From Rhodococcoides kyotonense (GTDB lineage: Bacteria; Actinomycetota; Actinomycetes; Mycobacteriales; Mycobacteriaceae), in assembly GCF_900188125.1 (NCBI RefSeq), contig NZ_FZOW01000017.1, positions 45,424 to 109,423 of the forward strand: a stretch of 64,000 nucleotides of DNA, read 5' to 3'. How positions within the stretch are numbered: the first letter of the stretch is position 1; each line of letters starts with the position of its first letter. Both the position numbers and the translations under genes were made by a program. Of the stretch, positions 25,250-34,852 are shown piece by piece. Below the pieces are notes generated by a model that saw nothing but the letters and a program-made list of their open reading frames with translations, was not told the origin of the DNA and searched no databases.

Positions 25250-26615
25250 CCTAGAAGTTACCTCTGTTTCGTGTAAGCAGCCTGTGCATACTGAGCCTAA
25301 GGGTGATCGACTCACTGCGCGCGAACGCATCGTCTGGATCGCAGTAGCGAGCGCTTCCCTGCCGTCGATCTTCGAGACCGAGTGGAAACTGGAGATTCCA
25401 CTCGGTTCTGTCTATCTGGCGGATCTACTTTTGATAGTCGCTATCCTTCAGTCATTGGCTCACGTTCGCCGTACGCCGGGAAGCGCTGTCTTCTACTACT
25501 GCGCGGTGTTTGCCATCACCGTTGGAGCAATCTCCGAAGCAACCATACCTTGGATCGTCCGCGACTCCAGGCCTTTCTTTTATATGATTGCCGGCCTTGT
25601 CATCGGTGCGTTCGCAGTGCAGAATCCTCGATCGATCCGTTTCGGTGTCCGGTGCCTAGTTTTTGTAGTAGTAGCGACTACGGTACTGGCCGTCATCAGC
25701 CAGTTCAGCGAGATGAACGTGGTTGGCACCGAACGCGGCGCAACGAATGCAATCTACTACAACGGGGAAGCGCGCAACCTCTCCGCTAAGCGGATTCAGA
25801 CTGAACCTGTTCCGTTGGCTTTGTTCTTGCTGTGCTGTTCCGTGGCTGCCTGGGTGATGAAGTTCGACTTGTCAGGTTTTCTCGGGAAAACTTGGTTCCG
25901 AATAGGGCTGTTGTCGGCAGTTATCCTCACAGTAGTTGCATATTCTCGTAATTCGGTTGTAGGCCTCGCTGCTGCGATATTTCTAGCTGCGATAATTCCA
26001 GCTGCTCTATCGCGCGCAGAGCGCCTAATGCGGCTGTTAGTCTTGATCGCCGCCGCCGCAGTTTTTGTCGGAATACCGATCTGGATCGGCTATCAGTTTG
26101 GGTACTTTGGTAATGTCATTGATTCTTTCTCCGCTCGAGTTATTGCTGGAATAGCGCCTGATGTTATCGGAACCGACCCGTCTGTGGGATGGAGGTTCAC
26201 CGAGATGAATGCTGCGGCGCAGTTCGTACTACAACACCCAATTGGCGGCAGCGGATTCGGTGGCTACTACCGGGACCGAGTGGCGGGGGAACCGTTTCGC
26301 GGAGACCAGGGACGTCTGTACCTCCATAATTACTACATGCTTCTGTTTGTAAAATTCGGAGTTCTGGCTGGAAGTGCAGTGCTCACTGCGATTATCGCGT
26401 CGGTTGTGCGATTGATCCGTAGCGGGAGCACCGGCCTCGGAGCCTCGAATGCATGGTCAGTATTAGCGTGTGGATTCTTCGCTCTACTGGTTGTTAGTTC
26501 CGTGGCGCCAGTGATGTTCTCGCGTAGCTTTGCTGTTTTAGGGGGCGTGATAGTCGGAGTTGGGCTCCTGAGCACCGGAGTGCAGCGTCGGTATGAGGCG
26601 GTGTGCAAATTATGA
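25242..26615 (+). CDS. O-antigen polymerase/ligase-like membrane protein (Wzy-type)
   Basis: 457 aa with about ten transmembrane helices (for example VYLADLLLIVAILQSLAHV, FFYMIAGLVIGAFAV, LFLLCCSVAAWVMKF, IGLLSAVILTVVAYSRNSVV). The large extracellular loop (residues about 285-370) contains the Wzy_C-like HPIGGSGFGGYYRD, LHNYYMLLFVKFG. Wzy proteins join lipid-linked repeat units outside the membrane. Family identity rests on topology and this loop. First of two Wzy-like genes in the locus. Confidence 0.8.
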   Translation: MSSLEVTSVSCKQPVHTEPKGDRLTARERIVWIAVASASLPSIFETEWKLEIPLGSVYLADLLLIVAILQSLAHVRRTPGSAVFYYCAVFAITVGAISEATIPWIVRDSRPFFYMIAGLVIGAFAVQNPRSIRFGVRCLVFVVVATTVLAVISQFSEMNVVGTERGATNAIYYNGEARNLSAKRIQTEPVPLALFLLCCSVAAWVMKFDLSGFLGKTWFRIGLLSAVILTVVAYSRNSVVGLAAAIFLAAIIPAALSRAERLMRLLVLIAAAAVFVGIPIWIGYQFGYFGNVIDSFSARVIAGIAPDVIGTDPSVGWRFTEMNAAAQFVLQHPIGGSGFGGYYRDRVAGEPFRGDQGRLYLHNYYMLLFVKFGVLAGSAVLTAIIASVVRLIRSGSTGLGASNAWSVLACGFFALLVVSSVAPVMFSRSFAVLGGVIVGVGLLSTGVQRRYEAVCKL

Positions 26616-27922
26616 TGGGCTACCCAGGCCAGTCTCGACGTTCGTCGACCTATTTACCGGGTGGCAACCTGAAGCATTCAGCTGAAGGCGGCACAGGTAC
26701 CTCGACACTTAATTGGCGCTATCTCGGCGCATGCTTCTTCCTGGTGAGCGTAAGCCTTACCGTTGCGGCGATGCTGATGCACAACGGAGTGCGATATCAC
26801 GACGAACGTGTGTATCTAGAACTGGCTGAGAGCGTCACGAGAGGGACTTATCAGCTGGGAGGGAACGAGACCGCTTACAGACCGCCAGCATGGCCAATCA
26901 TGCTCGCAATCCCGGTAGCGACTGGAACAAACTGGATAGTCTTCGGACTCCCGTTGGCACTCCTAATCGCAGCAGCGATTGCTGCCGGCGTGATTGCTGC
27001 GCGGATTGCGGGAACTCTCGCCGGCATAATTGGTTGCGTTGCTGTCGGATTTTATCCACTGAGTCTATACACGGCGACGACTCTCTACCCTCAAACGCTG
27101 GCGTTGACGAGTCTACTCATGATGTGGTTGGTAGTCGTTTCTTGGGAGACAGACGTTTCTCATTTTCATCGTAAGATTTACGCCCTGGCTGTGGGGATTT
27201 TTGGCGCTGTAATGTCGCTTGCAGTTCCGACGCTCGCACCTACAGCCTCTGCAGTTGTTCTGCTTGCGATGGTGACAGCGCGACGTTCCACACTGCGGTT
27301 AGGCCGTACCTTCATCGCCGTTGGTTTCGTCGTTCCGTTCGCAGCCTGGGTTCTTCGCAATATGGTCGAACTGGGTCATTTTATACCTCTTAGTACCTCG
27401 TCCGGAATCAATCTACTGTATGGAAACCATCCCAATGCAACCGCCTCCAGTGGTGTCGACGTAGACATTAATGAGCAGCGGGACTACGTTCGTGCGTCGG
27501 GCTTGAACGAGTATGATCGTGATAAATTCTTCCGTCAGGAAGCGATCCGTTGGATAAAAGAGAATCCGGCCGAATCGGTCAGACTATACTTTGGAAAGCT
27601 ATTGAACTATTTCTCGCCGCTGAGTGAACCTGCAACTGGCGGGACGCACCTACCAGCAACAATTGGTGTAGCTGTAACACTCGTCTGCGGTATATTATTA
27701 CTTTTGTCTTTGTTTAGGCTACTGTGGCGGGGACGCGTACCGTTATTGCGGTCTGAACTTTGGATGCTGGCAATTTTCTTCGTCAACGCGCCGTTTATGG
27801 CAGTTTTCTTCACTCGAGCACGTTTTCGACAGCCTCTCGATTCCATCCTGTTGGTAGAGTCTGCCATAGCCCTGGGTGTTATTTTGTGTTGGCTTGTCCA
27901 AACTAGAAGGAAGGCGGCATGA
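26612..27922 (+). CDS. GT-C membrane glycosyltransferase (PMT/ArnT-like)
   Basis: 436 aa from ATG 26612, overlapping the stop of the preceding gene (ATGA); GTG 26603 is an alternative. Many membrane helices; the first periplasmic loop carries the acidic pair HDERVYLELA that typifies GT-C enzymes using polyprenyl-phosphate sugars, and the second NLLYGNHPNATASSG is frequent in this family. It may add a side-branch sugar outside the membrane. The acceptor is not inferable. Confidence 0.78.
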   Translation: MMGYPGQSRRSSTYLPGGNLKHSAEGGTGTSTLNWRYLGACFFLVSVSLTVAAMLMHNGVRYHDERVYLELAESVTRGTYQLGGNETAYRPPAWPIMLAIPVATGTNWIVFGLPLALLIAAAIAAGVIAARIAGTLAGIIGCVAVGFYPLSLYTATTLYPQTLALTSLLMMWLVVVSWETDVSHFHRKIYALAVGIFGAVMSLAVPTLAPTASAVVLLAMVTARRSTLRLGRTFIAVGFVVPFAAWVLRNMVELGHFIPLSTSSGINLLYGNHPNATASSGVDVDINEQRDYVRASGLNEYDRDKFFRQEAIRWIKENPAESVRLYFGKLLNYFSPLSEPATGGTHLPATIGVAVTLVCGILLLLSLFRLLWRGRVPLLRSELWMLAIFFVNAPFMAVFFTRARFRQPLDSILLVESAIALGVILCWLVQTRRKAA

Positions 27923-29262
27923 GGAATCTGGTGCTGAGGGCTAAAGGCACAAGACTTTCTCGCACATTGGTGAATACCGTCTCCAGCCCTGCTGGCTTGC
28001 TCGTCGGGCGCGTCGTTGCGTCTGGGACCGCAGTTATTACCTCTCCTATAATAGCCCGAGCAATTGGTGCAGACGGCAGAGGTTTAGTCGCCGCATCGAT
28101 GACAGTTCTAACTGTTCTTCCAATAGCATTGGCACTTGGCTTGCCGTGGGCGGTCCGAAGGCGATGTGCGGTCGACCCGGCAAACCGCATGCCGGTGATG
28201 AGGACTTCATTCATTCTGAGTCTGGTGTCCGTGATTCCTGCAGGCGCAATGGGATTGGCTTTAACCCACTCGATTCTCGCCTCACTGCCACCGGCCGGGA
28301 AAGTCTGGCTGATGGTAGGCCTATTACTGACACCCCTTATCGTGAGCCGAAATTGTTTATACAGTGTCCTCGTGATTGAGGATCGGTTTCGTGCGCTATT
28401 CTTCGCTACAGTGAGTCAACCGATAGCAAACTTAACGGTGTTAACATTGCTATATTTGTCAGGTGCACTAACCGTCGCCAGTGCAATCGCGTCGACTTCA
28501 GTCTCTGTTTTGGTTTCATTTTTGATTACATCCAGGCTCAACGATATTCGGTTGCGAGGTCCTAAAGTTCCAGTTGGTGGGCTTCTCCGCGAAGCAATAA
28601 AATCGGCAGGTGCGCAGATTTCGGAGATTGCTTCGTATCGCCTGAACCAACTCATTTTGTTGCCAATAATTGGAAGTGCGGCACTTGGCAACTATGCAGT
28701 AGCCCTCAATATCGCACTTGCGCCGGTGCCGGTAGGTCAGGCGTTGGGCACGGCAACTTTTAAGAAGTCTGCAACTTTAGACACCGAGGGCAGGAAGGCT
28801 ATTGTTCAGGAGTCGCTGCGCGCAGCTGTGTCAACTGGGTTCTTGTTAATGTCTATTATTGCCATTCTCGCACCGTGGGTAATTCCTTTCGTGTTTGGTA
28901 GCCAGTTTGAGCGATCCGTTCCAGTGACGTTGATTTTATGTATAGGCGCGCTGTTTGTTATTGCCAACTATACGCTGACGTCAAACATGATTGCCCAGGA
29001 TCGGTCACATCGAGCAAGCATCGCGCAGTATGCGGGGTTTTCACTAGGACTAGTGGCGACCGTATCCCTCGGACACTTTTTTGGCTTAATTGGCGCGACA
29101 GTTGGTTCTGTTCTTGGCTTCGTGACTACCTCGGTCACGGCCACACTTCTGCTAAAGGTCCCGCTGCGGGCTTGGATTCCTACATTCGCTGGTGTTAAAT
29201 GCGCTGGCGCTCTACTCAGAGGTAAGACCATGCAAAACAGATCCTCTTTTTCGGAAGGATAA
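27919..29262 (+). CDS. Oligosaccharide flippase (Wzx-like, MOP superfamily)
   Basis: 447 aa, 12-13 membrane helices (e.g. SGTAVITSPIIARAIGADGR, MLPIALALGLPWAVRR-like first bundle; FLLMSIIAILAPWVIPFVFG; LVATVSLGHFFGLIGATVGS). Lys/Arg-rich cytoplasmic loops and the LNQLILLPIIGSAALGNYAV segment match polysaccharide exporters. It would flip the lipid-linked repeat unit. Overlaps the previous gene by 4 bp (ATGA). Confidence 0.85.
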   Translation: MRNLVLRAKGTRLSRTLVNTVSSPAGLLVGRVVASGTAVITSPIIARAIGADGRGLVAASMTVLTVLPIALALGLPWAVRRRCAVDPANRMPVMRTSFILSLVSVIPAGAMGLALTHSILASLPPAGKVWLMVGLLLTPLIVSRNCLYSVLVIEDRFRALFFATVSQPIANLTVLTLLYLSGALTVASAIASTSVSVLVSFLITSRLNDIRLRGPKVPVGGLLREAIKSAGAQISEIASYRLNQLILLPIIGSAALGNYAVALNIALAPVPVGQALGTATFKKSATLDTEGRKAIVQESLRAAVSTGFLLMSIIAILAPWVIPFVFGSQFERSVPVTLILCIGALFVIANYTLTSNMIAQDRSHRASIAQYAGFSLGLVATVSLGHFFGLIGATVGSVLGFVTTSVTATLLLKVPLRAWIPTFAGVKCAGALLRGKTMQNRSSFSEG

Positions 29263-30451
29263 GGCAATTTCCAAGCTGACACTGGGCGCTTACGAGCGCT
29301 TTAACTACGGCGATCTTCTATTCCCGATAATGTTGGACGAGAGTGTGCGAAGATCGCCAAGTGTGACCGGAAGTGACTCTTTGGTCCATTGCACGGTCGC
29401 CGGTGGCGATATGCGTTCGGCTGGGGGTGTTGCGACCTCGAAGATTCAGTCAGTCACCGGTGGTGGTCAGCATGCCGTCATCGTGGGTGGTGGAGAAGTT
29501 GTTGGCGCTGGCTGGTTTAGTATGTGGGCGAGTATGCAGTCAGAACGTAGTGACAGCATCATCCGGTTTGGAAGAAAGGTTGTGCCGAGAGGTCCACGAG
29601 AGTGGTTCGGGCGGCTCGCTCTCGGAGGGCAGTGGCAATATCCATTCGTTCCGCAGCATCCTACGATTCGAGCTCTCGGGTTTAACGCGGTCGGCGCTGC
29701 GCATTCAGCGATTCTTCCAAGCGCTTGTCAACGCGAACTCTGGGGTGTAGTCGCGACATCAAATTCTGCTACCGTACGCGACGTGAGGTCGGCCGAACTT
29801 GCGTCTCAGTTCGGTCTCGAGTTGCCGGTTGTACCGGATTCAGCGGCTGCGTTATTCGAAACTCGGCGATTCGCTGACTATAGATCGTTGACCCCGGCGG
29901 GGGGTTCTGTTCAAAGCAGCGGTGTCGTTGTGCAAATGTCTCGTGCCTGGGCAAATGGTTGCACCAAGGAAACTATCGACGCATTGAGTCGCATTGGGAC
30001 AGAGGCGGACGGGCTTACTTTGCTTGCAGTTGGTATGGCGGGTGCGCATTCCGATCAGGTCGGATTGGGCGCGATTGCCTCTCAGCTTAAGTGCCCCACT
30101 ACTCTGTTGGTTCCGCAAACCATCGATGAGATTGTCGAGACGATCGCGCGATCATCGCTGATTATTGCATCGAGCTTGCATGTGAATATTACAGCTATGG
30201 CGGCAGGTATTAAGCAAGTACCACTTGGTGGAGTTAAGAAGTTGGCTGCGTATATGGAGACCTGGGGGTTCGAATACGAACGTCCGGTGGCTGGATGGGG
30301 GATTGTGGAGTCAGCGGGCGTGGCCACTGATCAAGAGTCGGTGTCCGCGCGTGTTTCCCGCGCTCAGAAGTTAGCCGCACTGGCAAAAGAAGCTACAGAC
30401 TTGGTCGTCCGGAGCACATTTGATGACTGTGCAACATGGAACTCCAACTAG
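29192..30451 (+). CDS. Polysaccharide pyruvyltransferase-family protein
   Basis: 419 aa if the ATG at 29192 is used. It transfers pyruvate from phosphoenolpyruvate as a ketal onto a sugar. Seen: LTLGAYERFNYGDLLFPIML at the N-terminus (G-x-x-N-x-G-D-type motif), GGGQHAVIVGGGEV, and the C-terminal IIASSLHVNITAMAAGIKQV. The first 25 residues overlap the flippase gene and look unlike the family. A ribosome site GGAAGG at 29253 lies 8 nt before an in-frame ATT at 29267, the point where family-like sequence begins. Confidence 0.82.
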   Translation: MLNALALYSEVRPCKTDPLFRKDKAISKLTLGAYERFNYGDLLFPIMLDESVRRSPSVTGSDSLVHCTVAGGDMRSAGGVATSKIQSVTGGGQHAVIVGGGEVVGAGWFSMWASMQSERSDSIIRFGRKVVPRGPREWFGRLALGGQWQYPFVPQHPTIRALGFNAVGAAHSAILPSACQRELWGVVATSNSATVRDVRSAELASQFGLELPVVPDSAAALFETRRFADYRSLTPAGGSVQSSGVVVQMSRAWANGCTKETIDALSRIGTEADGLTLLAVGMAGAHSDQVGLGAIASQLKCPTTLLVPQTIDEIVETIARSSLIIASSLHVNITAMAAGIKQVPLGGVKKLAAYMETWGFEYERPVAGWGIVESAGVATDQESVSARVSRAQKLAALAKEATDLVVRSTFDDCATWNSN

Positions 30452-30465
30452 GGAGGTGGGTGTCG

Positions 30466-31332
30466 GTGTCTATACATATCGTCATTGTTAATTATTTCTC
30501 AAGCGATTACGTTTTCAGGCTGTTGGATAGCATTGATCGATCATCTTTTGGATCGATCTGCATTGTTGATAATTCGGTGGCTAGCCATGAGTATGATGCC
30601 CTGGTTGCTGCTTCTGCAGGCTTAGACGCTCAATTAGTCTCTACTTCGGAAAACCTTGGATTCGGTCCGGCAGTTAATCTTGGAATAAGTAGCATTGTAG
30701 TTCTTCACTCAGACTACATATGGATTCTCAACCCTGACACGCTGCCAGCACCTGGTTCCGCGGCCAAACTTGTGTCGTCTATGAAGTCTCAGGGGGCGGA
30801 TCTGGGTTCACCGCTAGTTACAACTGGCATCGACGGAAGCGATGTCTGGTTTGGGGGTGGTGAATTCGATTTCGCACGCGGAAGAACACAACATTTCTCA
30901 GGCCGGGCGCCTGGCGTCTTTGAGGTCAACTTTTTGACGGGTGCGGCCCTCATGGTCTCGGGAAAGGCGTGGGCATCACTGGGTGGGTTTCGTGACGACC
31001 TTTTTATGTATTGGGAAGACGCTGATCTGTCGCTCCGAGCGGCAAAGGAAGGATATAAGTTGATCGTAGAACCGTCGGCAGTCGTTTGGCACGCCGTCGG
31101 TGCGACGTCAAGTGAAGACGGCAGGAGTGAGCTTTTTTATTACTATATGCAGCGAAATCGGATTGTGGTCCTAGCTGAGCAATTTGGTTTATCTTATTGT
31201 ATGCACCCGCGTCGAATTCTTGAATCGGTGATTATGGCTGGCAGAGCCGTACGGGAGCGGCGACGTAAACTAGCGAAGCTAGTAGCCGCAGTTCGCGGTC
31301 ACTTAGCTGGTGTCAGTGGTGCCTTGAGGTAA
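30466..31332 (+). CDS. GT2 glycosyltransferase (rhamnosyltransferase-like)
   Basis: 288 aa from GTG 30466; GTG 30460 is closer than usual to the GGGAGG ribosome site. GT-A fold: VIVNYFSSDYVFRLLDSI, CIVDNSV, the DxD-type YIWILNPDTLP and FRDDLFMYWEDADLSLRAAK, which are hallmarks of WbbL-like GT2 enzymes. Basic C-terminal tail probably membrane-associated. Within the AT-richer block. Confidence 0.85.
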   Translation: MSIHIVIVNYFSSDYVFRLLDSIDRSSFGSICIVDNSVASHEYDALVAASAGLDAQLVSTSENLGFGPAVNLGISSIVVLHSDYIWILNPDTLPAPGSAAKLVSSMKSQGADLGSPLVTTGIDGSDVWFGGGEFDFARGRTQHFSGRAPGVFEVNFLTGAALMVSGKAWASLGGFRDDLFMYWEDADLSLRAAKEGYKLIVEPSAVVWHAVGATSSEDGRSELFYYYMQRNRIVVLAEQFGLSYCMHPRRILESVIMAGRAVRERRRKLAKLVAAVRGHLAGVSGALR

Positions 31333-31377
31333 TGTCTTAAATGTTGTGTCCGGGTTAGCACCGCTAAGGAGTGAAGG

Positions 31378-31899
31378 TTGAGTTCGCACGTGCATTTTCG
31401 TCGACATTTGAGTCGAGCTGTCAGGGATGTCGTCAGGAACCGACTTTTCGCATCGGTAGTTATCCCTGCTCCTGTGAGGTGGCGTCTTTATCGAATTATT
31501 GGGCTGTCGTTTAAGAAGAGCTTTATCGCGCCTGGCCTTTTTGTTGGTGGCTCAGGGCTTGTCGTCAACGAGGGCGTAATTCTAAATTATAACTGCTTTA
31601 TCGACGCTACGGGAGAAGTTAAACTTGGAAGTAATGTTGCAATTGGTCCAGGATCTACAATCTTGACAGTTACCCATCACATCGGTCCTGCGGCAAAGCG
31701 GCGAGGTCTGGAGCAGTTGGTATTGCCGGTTAAGATCGGCGACGGATGTTGGATCGGTGCCAACGCCACAATTCTTCCAGGCGTGAAGATCGGTGAGTCC
31801 TCTGTCATTGCCGCAGGTAGTGTTGTGACTTCCGACTGTAAGGCTAACTCCGTGTACGGGGGCGTTCCGGCTAAGTTTTTGAAGTCGATCGAATCATAG
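31378..31899 (+). CDS. Hexapeptide-repeat acyltransferase (WcaF/LbetaH type)
   Basis: 173 aa from TTG 31378 with AAGGAG 6 nt upstream. Left-handed beta-helix repeats (GSNVAIGPGS, TVTHHIGPA, VKIGDGCWIGANATILPGVK, IGESSVIAAGSVV) with the catalytic His in THH. Transfers acetyl or a similar acyl group to a sugar hydroxyl. Clearly related to the enzyme at 34853-35383 (shared N-terminus RNRxxASVxxP and C-terminus GVPAKF/GVPARF). Confidence 0.88.
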   Translation: MSSHVHFRRHLSRAVRDVVRNRLFASVVIPAPVRWRLYRIIGLSFKKSFIAPGLFVGGSGLVVNEGVILNYNCFIDATGEVKLGSNVAIGPGSTILTVTHHIGPAAKRRGLEQLVLPVKIGDGCWIGANATILPGVKIGESSVIAAGSVVTSDCKANSVYGGVPAKFLKSIES

Positions 31900-32800
31900 A
31901 TGTTATCGCAGGTGCTGGATTAGAACGTTGTTCCATGGTATTTTCAGTTCATTCTGGGGCAGGGTAATGATTTGTATTCGGTCCCGTGTGTGGGTGTTGG
32001 GTGTGCTCGCGATTGGGTCCGTATTTGTGAATAGGTTGCGACCTTAGGTAAGTCGGCGTCTGAACGTACTCAGATCCTTTCAATTATTGTTGGGGAAGGT
32101 GATGTTGCAGCGGGATGCGACGGGTCTTGTACGCCCCAAAGAGTCACCAATGCCCGTTCGATCGATTCGCAATGAAGGAAATCGGCGGACGGCACCGCCG
32201 GGTCGGAGGGTTACGGGTACGGTTAAGGTCGGGACGAATACTCATCGAATAGTATTGGGAAACCGGTCGAGTGTGGCAAATCGGGGCTAGGTCCCGCCGG
32301 CGTTGCTGCTATGTAGCCGTCGCTTTTCCCTCATCTAGAACGTGTGCTTGGGTCCGGGCAACAGGATGTTCGCGGCCAGGCAAGGACGGATATCATCTTG
32401 AGTAGTATGCCGAGGGCAGCTCATCCCCCGCGACTGCGCATGTTTGACCGTAATCCGAACACAGGTATCGACGAAGCTTTACGGATTTCCGATGGAGGCT
32501 TTGGTTTGTTCGGGCCTGTTGGTTGGGGTCGTGGCGTGTCCCCGCCCCAGGGGCGGCGGACTGGAGGTGCCAAACAGTCTGATCAACCGATATCGAAACC
32601 TTTTCCGAATCGCGGAATCGTAGTCTCCTGGTATCAGCGGGACGGTAGCGAGAAATCAGCTAATGCGAGAGCCGTCTTGAATATTGCGGCTCTAAAGAGT
32701 TAAAACAGACTGCAATCAATGCTATTTCAACCGTAGCGCGACGACGTGCATCTTTGTACTCTTACCTGCATCATCCGCATCACGCTTGGACGGAGCAGTG
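31900..32800. other. 900-bp region without a gene
   Basis: No frame longer than 120 codons and none with family-like sequence or a credible ribosome site. A CCGCCCC-A-GGGGCGG hairpin lies at 32542-32556. GC content rises again after it. It separates the AT-rich block from the gmd/fcl block and looks like a degenerate junction; it may also hold the promoter of gmd. Confidence 0.6.
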
Positions 32801-33823
32801 GTGAAAAAGGCATTGATTACGGGGATCACAGGCCAAGACGGGACATACCTAGCCGAGCTTCTGCTCGCCAAAGGGTACGAAGTCCATGGGTTGATACGAC
32901 GCGCATCGACGTTCAACACCGCGCGCGTCGACCATCTGTACGTCGACCCACACGTACCCGACGCGAAACTCTTTCTGCACTACGGGGATCTGAGTGACGG
33001 GGCCAGACTCGTCACCCTGATGGCCGACATCCGGCCCGACGAGGTCTACAACCTCGCCGCACAATCCCACGTACGCGTCAGCTTCGACGAGCCGGAACAC
33101 ACCGGAGACACCACCGGTGTCGGATCGATCCGGCTCCTCGAAGCAGTACGGCTGACCGGCGTCCAATGCCGGTTCTACCAGGCGTCGAGCTCCGAAATGT
33201 TCGGTGCCAGCCCGCCGCCGCAGAACGAGGACACGGCCTTCCATCCCCGCTCGCCGTACGGTGCCGCAAAGCTGTACTCCTACTGGGTCACTCGCAACTA
33301 CCGCGAGGCCTACGGCATGTTCGCCGTCAACGGCATCCTGTTCAACCACGAATCCCCGCGTCGCGGTGAGACGTTCGTGACCAGAAAGATCACTCGCGCG
33401 GTCGCCCGGATCAAAGCCGGCCTCGAAGACCACCTCTACATGGGAAACCTCGACGCAGTCCGCGACTGGGGATACGCACCTGAATACGTCGAAGGCATGT
33501 GGCGCATGCTGCAAACCGACCAACCCAACGACTACGTGCTGGCCACCGGAGGCAGCTACACCGTCAAGGACTTCCTCACCGTCGCCTTCGAGCACGCCGG
33601 GCTCGACTGGCAGCAGCACGTCCGCTTCGACGACCGCTACCTGCGACCGAGCGAGGTCGACGCACTCGTCGGGGATCCGAGTAAAGCGGAGACCGACCTC
33701 GGATGGAAGGCATCGGTCCACACGCCTGAGCTCGCGCGCATCATGGTCGACGCCGACATCGAAGCACTCGCCTGCGAAGGGCGTCCCTGGATCGACACCC
33801 CCTTGCTGAAGGAGTGGGCATGA
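32801..33823 (+). CDS. gmd: GDP-mannose 4,6-dehydratase
   Basis: 340 aa from GTG 32801 (GTG 32798 also possible). Converts GDP-mannose to GDP-4-keto-6-deoxymannose with bound NADP. NADP motif ALITGITGQDGTYLAELLL, HYGDLSDG, the catalytic Tyr/Lys in SPYGAAKLYSYW, FNHESPRRGETFVTRKI and the YMGNLDAVRDWGYAPEYVE signature are all intact. Stop overlaps the start of fcl (ATGA), so they are co-translated and together make GDP-L-fucose. Confidence 0.96.
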   Translation: MKKALITGITGQDGTYLAELLLAKGYEVHGLIRRASTFNTARVDHLYVDPHVPDAKLFLHYGDLSDGARLVTLMADIRPDEVYNLAAQSHVRVSFDEPEHTGDTTGVGSIRLLEAVRLTGVQCRFYQASSSEMFGASPPPQNEDTAFHPRSPYGAAKLYSYWVTRNYREAYGMFAVNGILFNHESPRRGETFVTRKITRAVARIKAGLEDHLYMGNLDAVRDWGYAPEYVEGMWRMLQTDQPNDYVLATGGSYTVKDFLTVAFEHAGLDWQQHVRFDDRYLRPSEVDALVGDPSKAETDLGWKASVHTPELARIMVDADIEALACEGRPWIDTPLLKEWA

Positions 33824-34797
33824 CTGCAACCGTCGACGCGACGTGGGAGGCAACTCTCGACCGTAACGCGCCGTTCTACATCGCCGGGCACAAAGGGCTT
33901 GTCGGGTCCGCCATTTGGAGGGCGCTCGACTACCGCGGCTTCACCAATCTGATCGGGCGAAGTTCCGCCGAACTGGATCTGCGTGATCGTGCGGCCGTGT
34001 TCGACTTCTTCGCCGAGACCAAGCCCGTCAACCTCGTGCTCGCCGCAGCGAAGGTCGGCGGCATCATGGCCAACAACACGTACCCGGTGGACTTCATCTC
34101 CTCCAATCTTCAAGTCCAGGTGAACGTGCTCGATGCAGCGCTCGAGCACCGCGTCGAACGTGTCCTGTTCCTCGGCTCGTCGTGCATCTATCCCAAGCTC
34201 GCGCCGCAACCGATCAAAGAGGAATACCTGCTCACGGGCCTCCTCGAACCCACCAACGACGCCTATGCCATCGCCAAGATCGCCGGCATCCTCCAGATTC
34301 AATCCGTCCGAAAGCAATACGGGCTGCCCTGGATCTCGGCCATGCCGACCAACCTGTACGGGCCGGGAGACAACTTCTCACCGCAGGGCGCGCACGTACT
34401 GCCGGCACTCATCCGTCGGTACGAGCAGGCGCGGCAGGACGGGCTCGACGTCGTGACCAACTGGGGCACCGGATCGCCGATGCGCGAGTTCCTTCACGTC
34501 GACGACATGGCCGCCGCGTGCCTGCACTTGCTCGACCACTACGACGGACCTCAGCAGGTCAACGTCGGAACCGGTGAAGACCAGTCCATCAAGGAGATCG
34601 CCGAGATGGTCGCCGAGGAGGTCGGCTACCTCGGGCGGATCGAATGGGACACAACCAAACCCGACGGCACACCACGCAAACTGCTCGACGTCTCCACGCT
34701 TATGGCCACCGGGTGGCGCCCGAACGTCACGCTGCGCGACGGGATCGCGTCGACGGTGAAGTGGTATCGCGAGAACATCGACACCATCCGCGAGTAG
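33820..34797 (+). CDS. fcl: GDP-L-fucose synthase
   Basis: 325 aa from ATG 33820, AAGGAG upstream. Epimerises and reduces GDP-4-keto-6-deoxymannose to GDP-L-fucose. Seen: IAGHKGLVGSAIWRAL (NADP site), AAAKVGGIMANNTYPVDFIS, FLGSSCIYPKLAPQPIKEEY, catalytic Tyr/Lys in DAYAIAKIAG, and NLYGPGDNFSPQGAHVLPAL. The N-terminus has about ten extra residues relative to the enterobacterial enzyme. Paired with gmd. Confidence 0.95.
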   Translation: MTATVDATWEATLDRNAPFYIAGHKGLVGSAIWRALDYRGFTNLIGRSSAELDLRDRAAVFDFFAETKPVNLVLAAAKVGGIMANNTYPVDFISSNLQVQVNVLDAALEHRVERVLFLGSSCIYPKLAPQPIKEEYLLTGLLEPTNDAYAIAKIAGILQIQSVRKQYGLPWISAMPTNLYGPGDNFSPQGAHVLPALIRRYEQARQDGLDVVTNWGTGSPMREFLHVDDMAAACLHLLDHYDGPQQVNVGTGEDQSIKEIAEMVAEEVGYLGRIEWDTTKPDGTPRKLLDVSTLMATGWRPNVTLRDGIASTVKWYRENIDTIRE

Positions 34798-34852
34798 CGC
34801 CCCTGCGAGTCACGTCATCCTTGATACGCGTCGTGACCGTTACGCTGTGCCG

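Noticed and set aside
32087..32703. Two open frames of 67 and 119 codons in the gene-free junction
   Set aside because: Compositionally poor, no start signals or recognisable domains.
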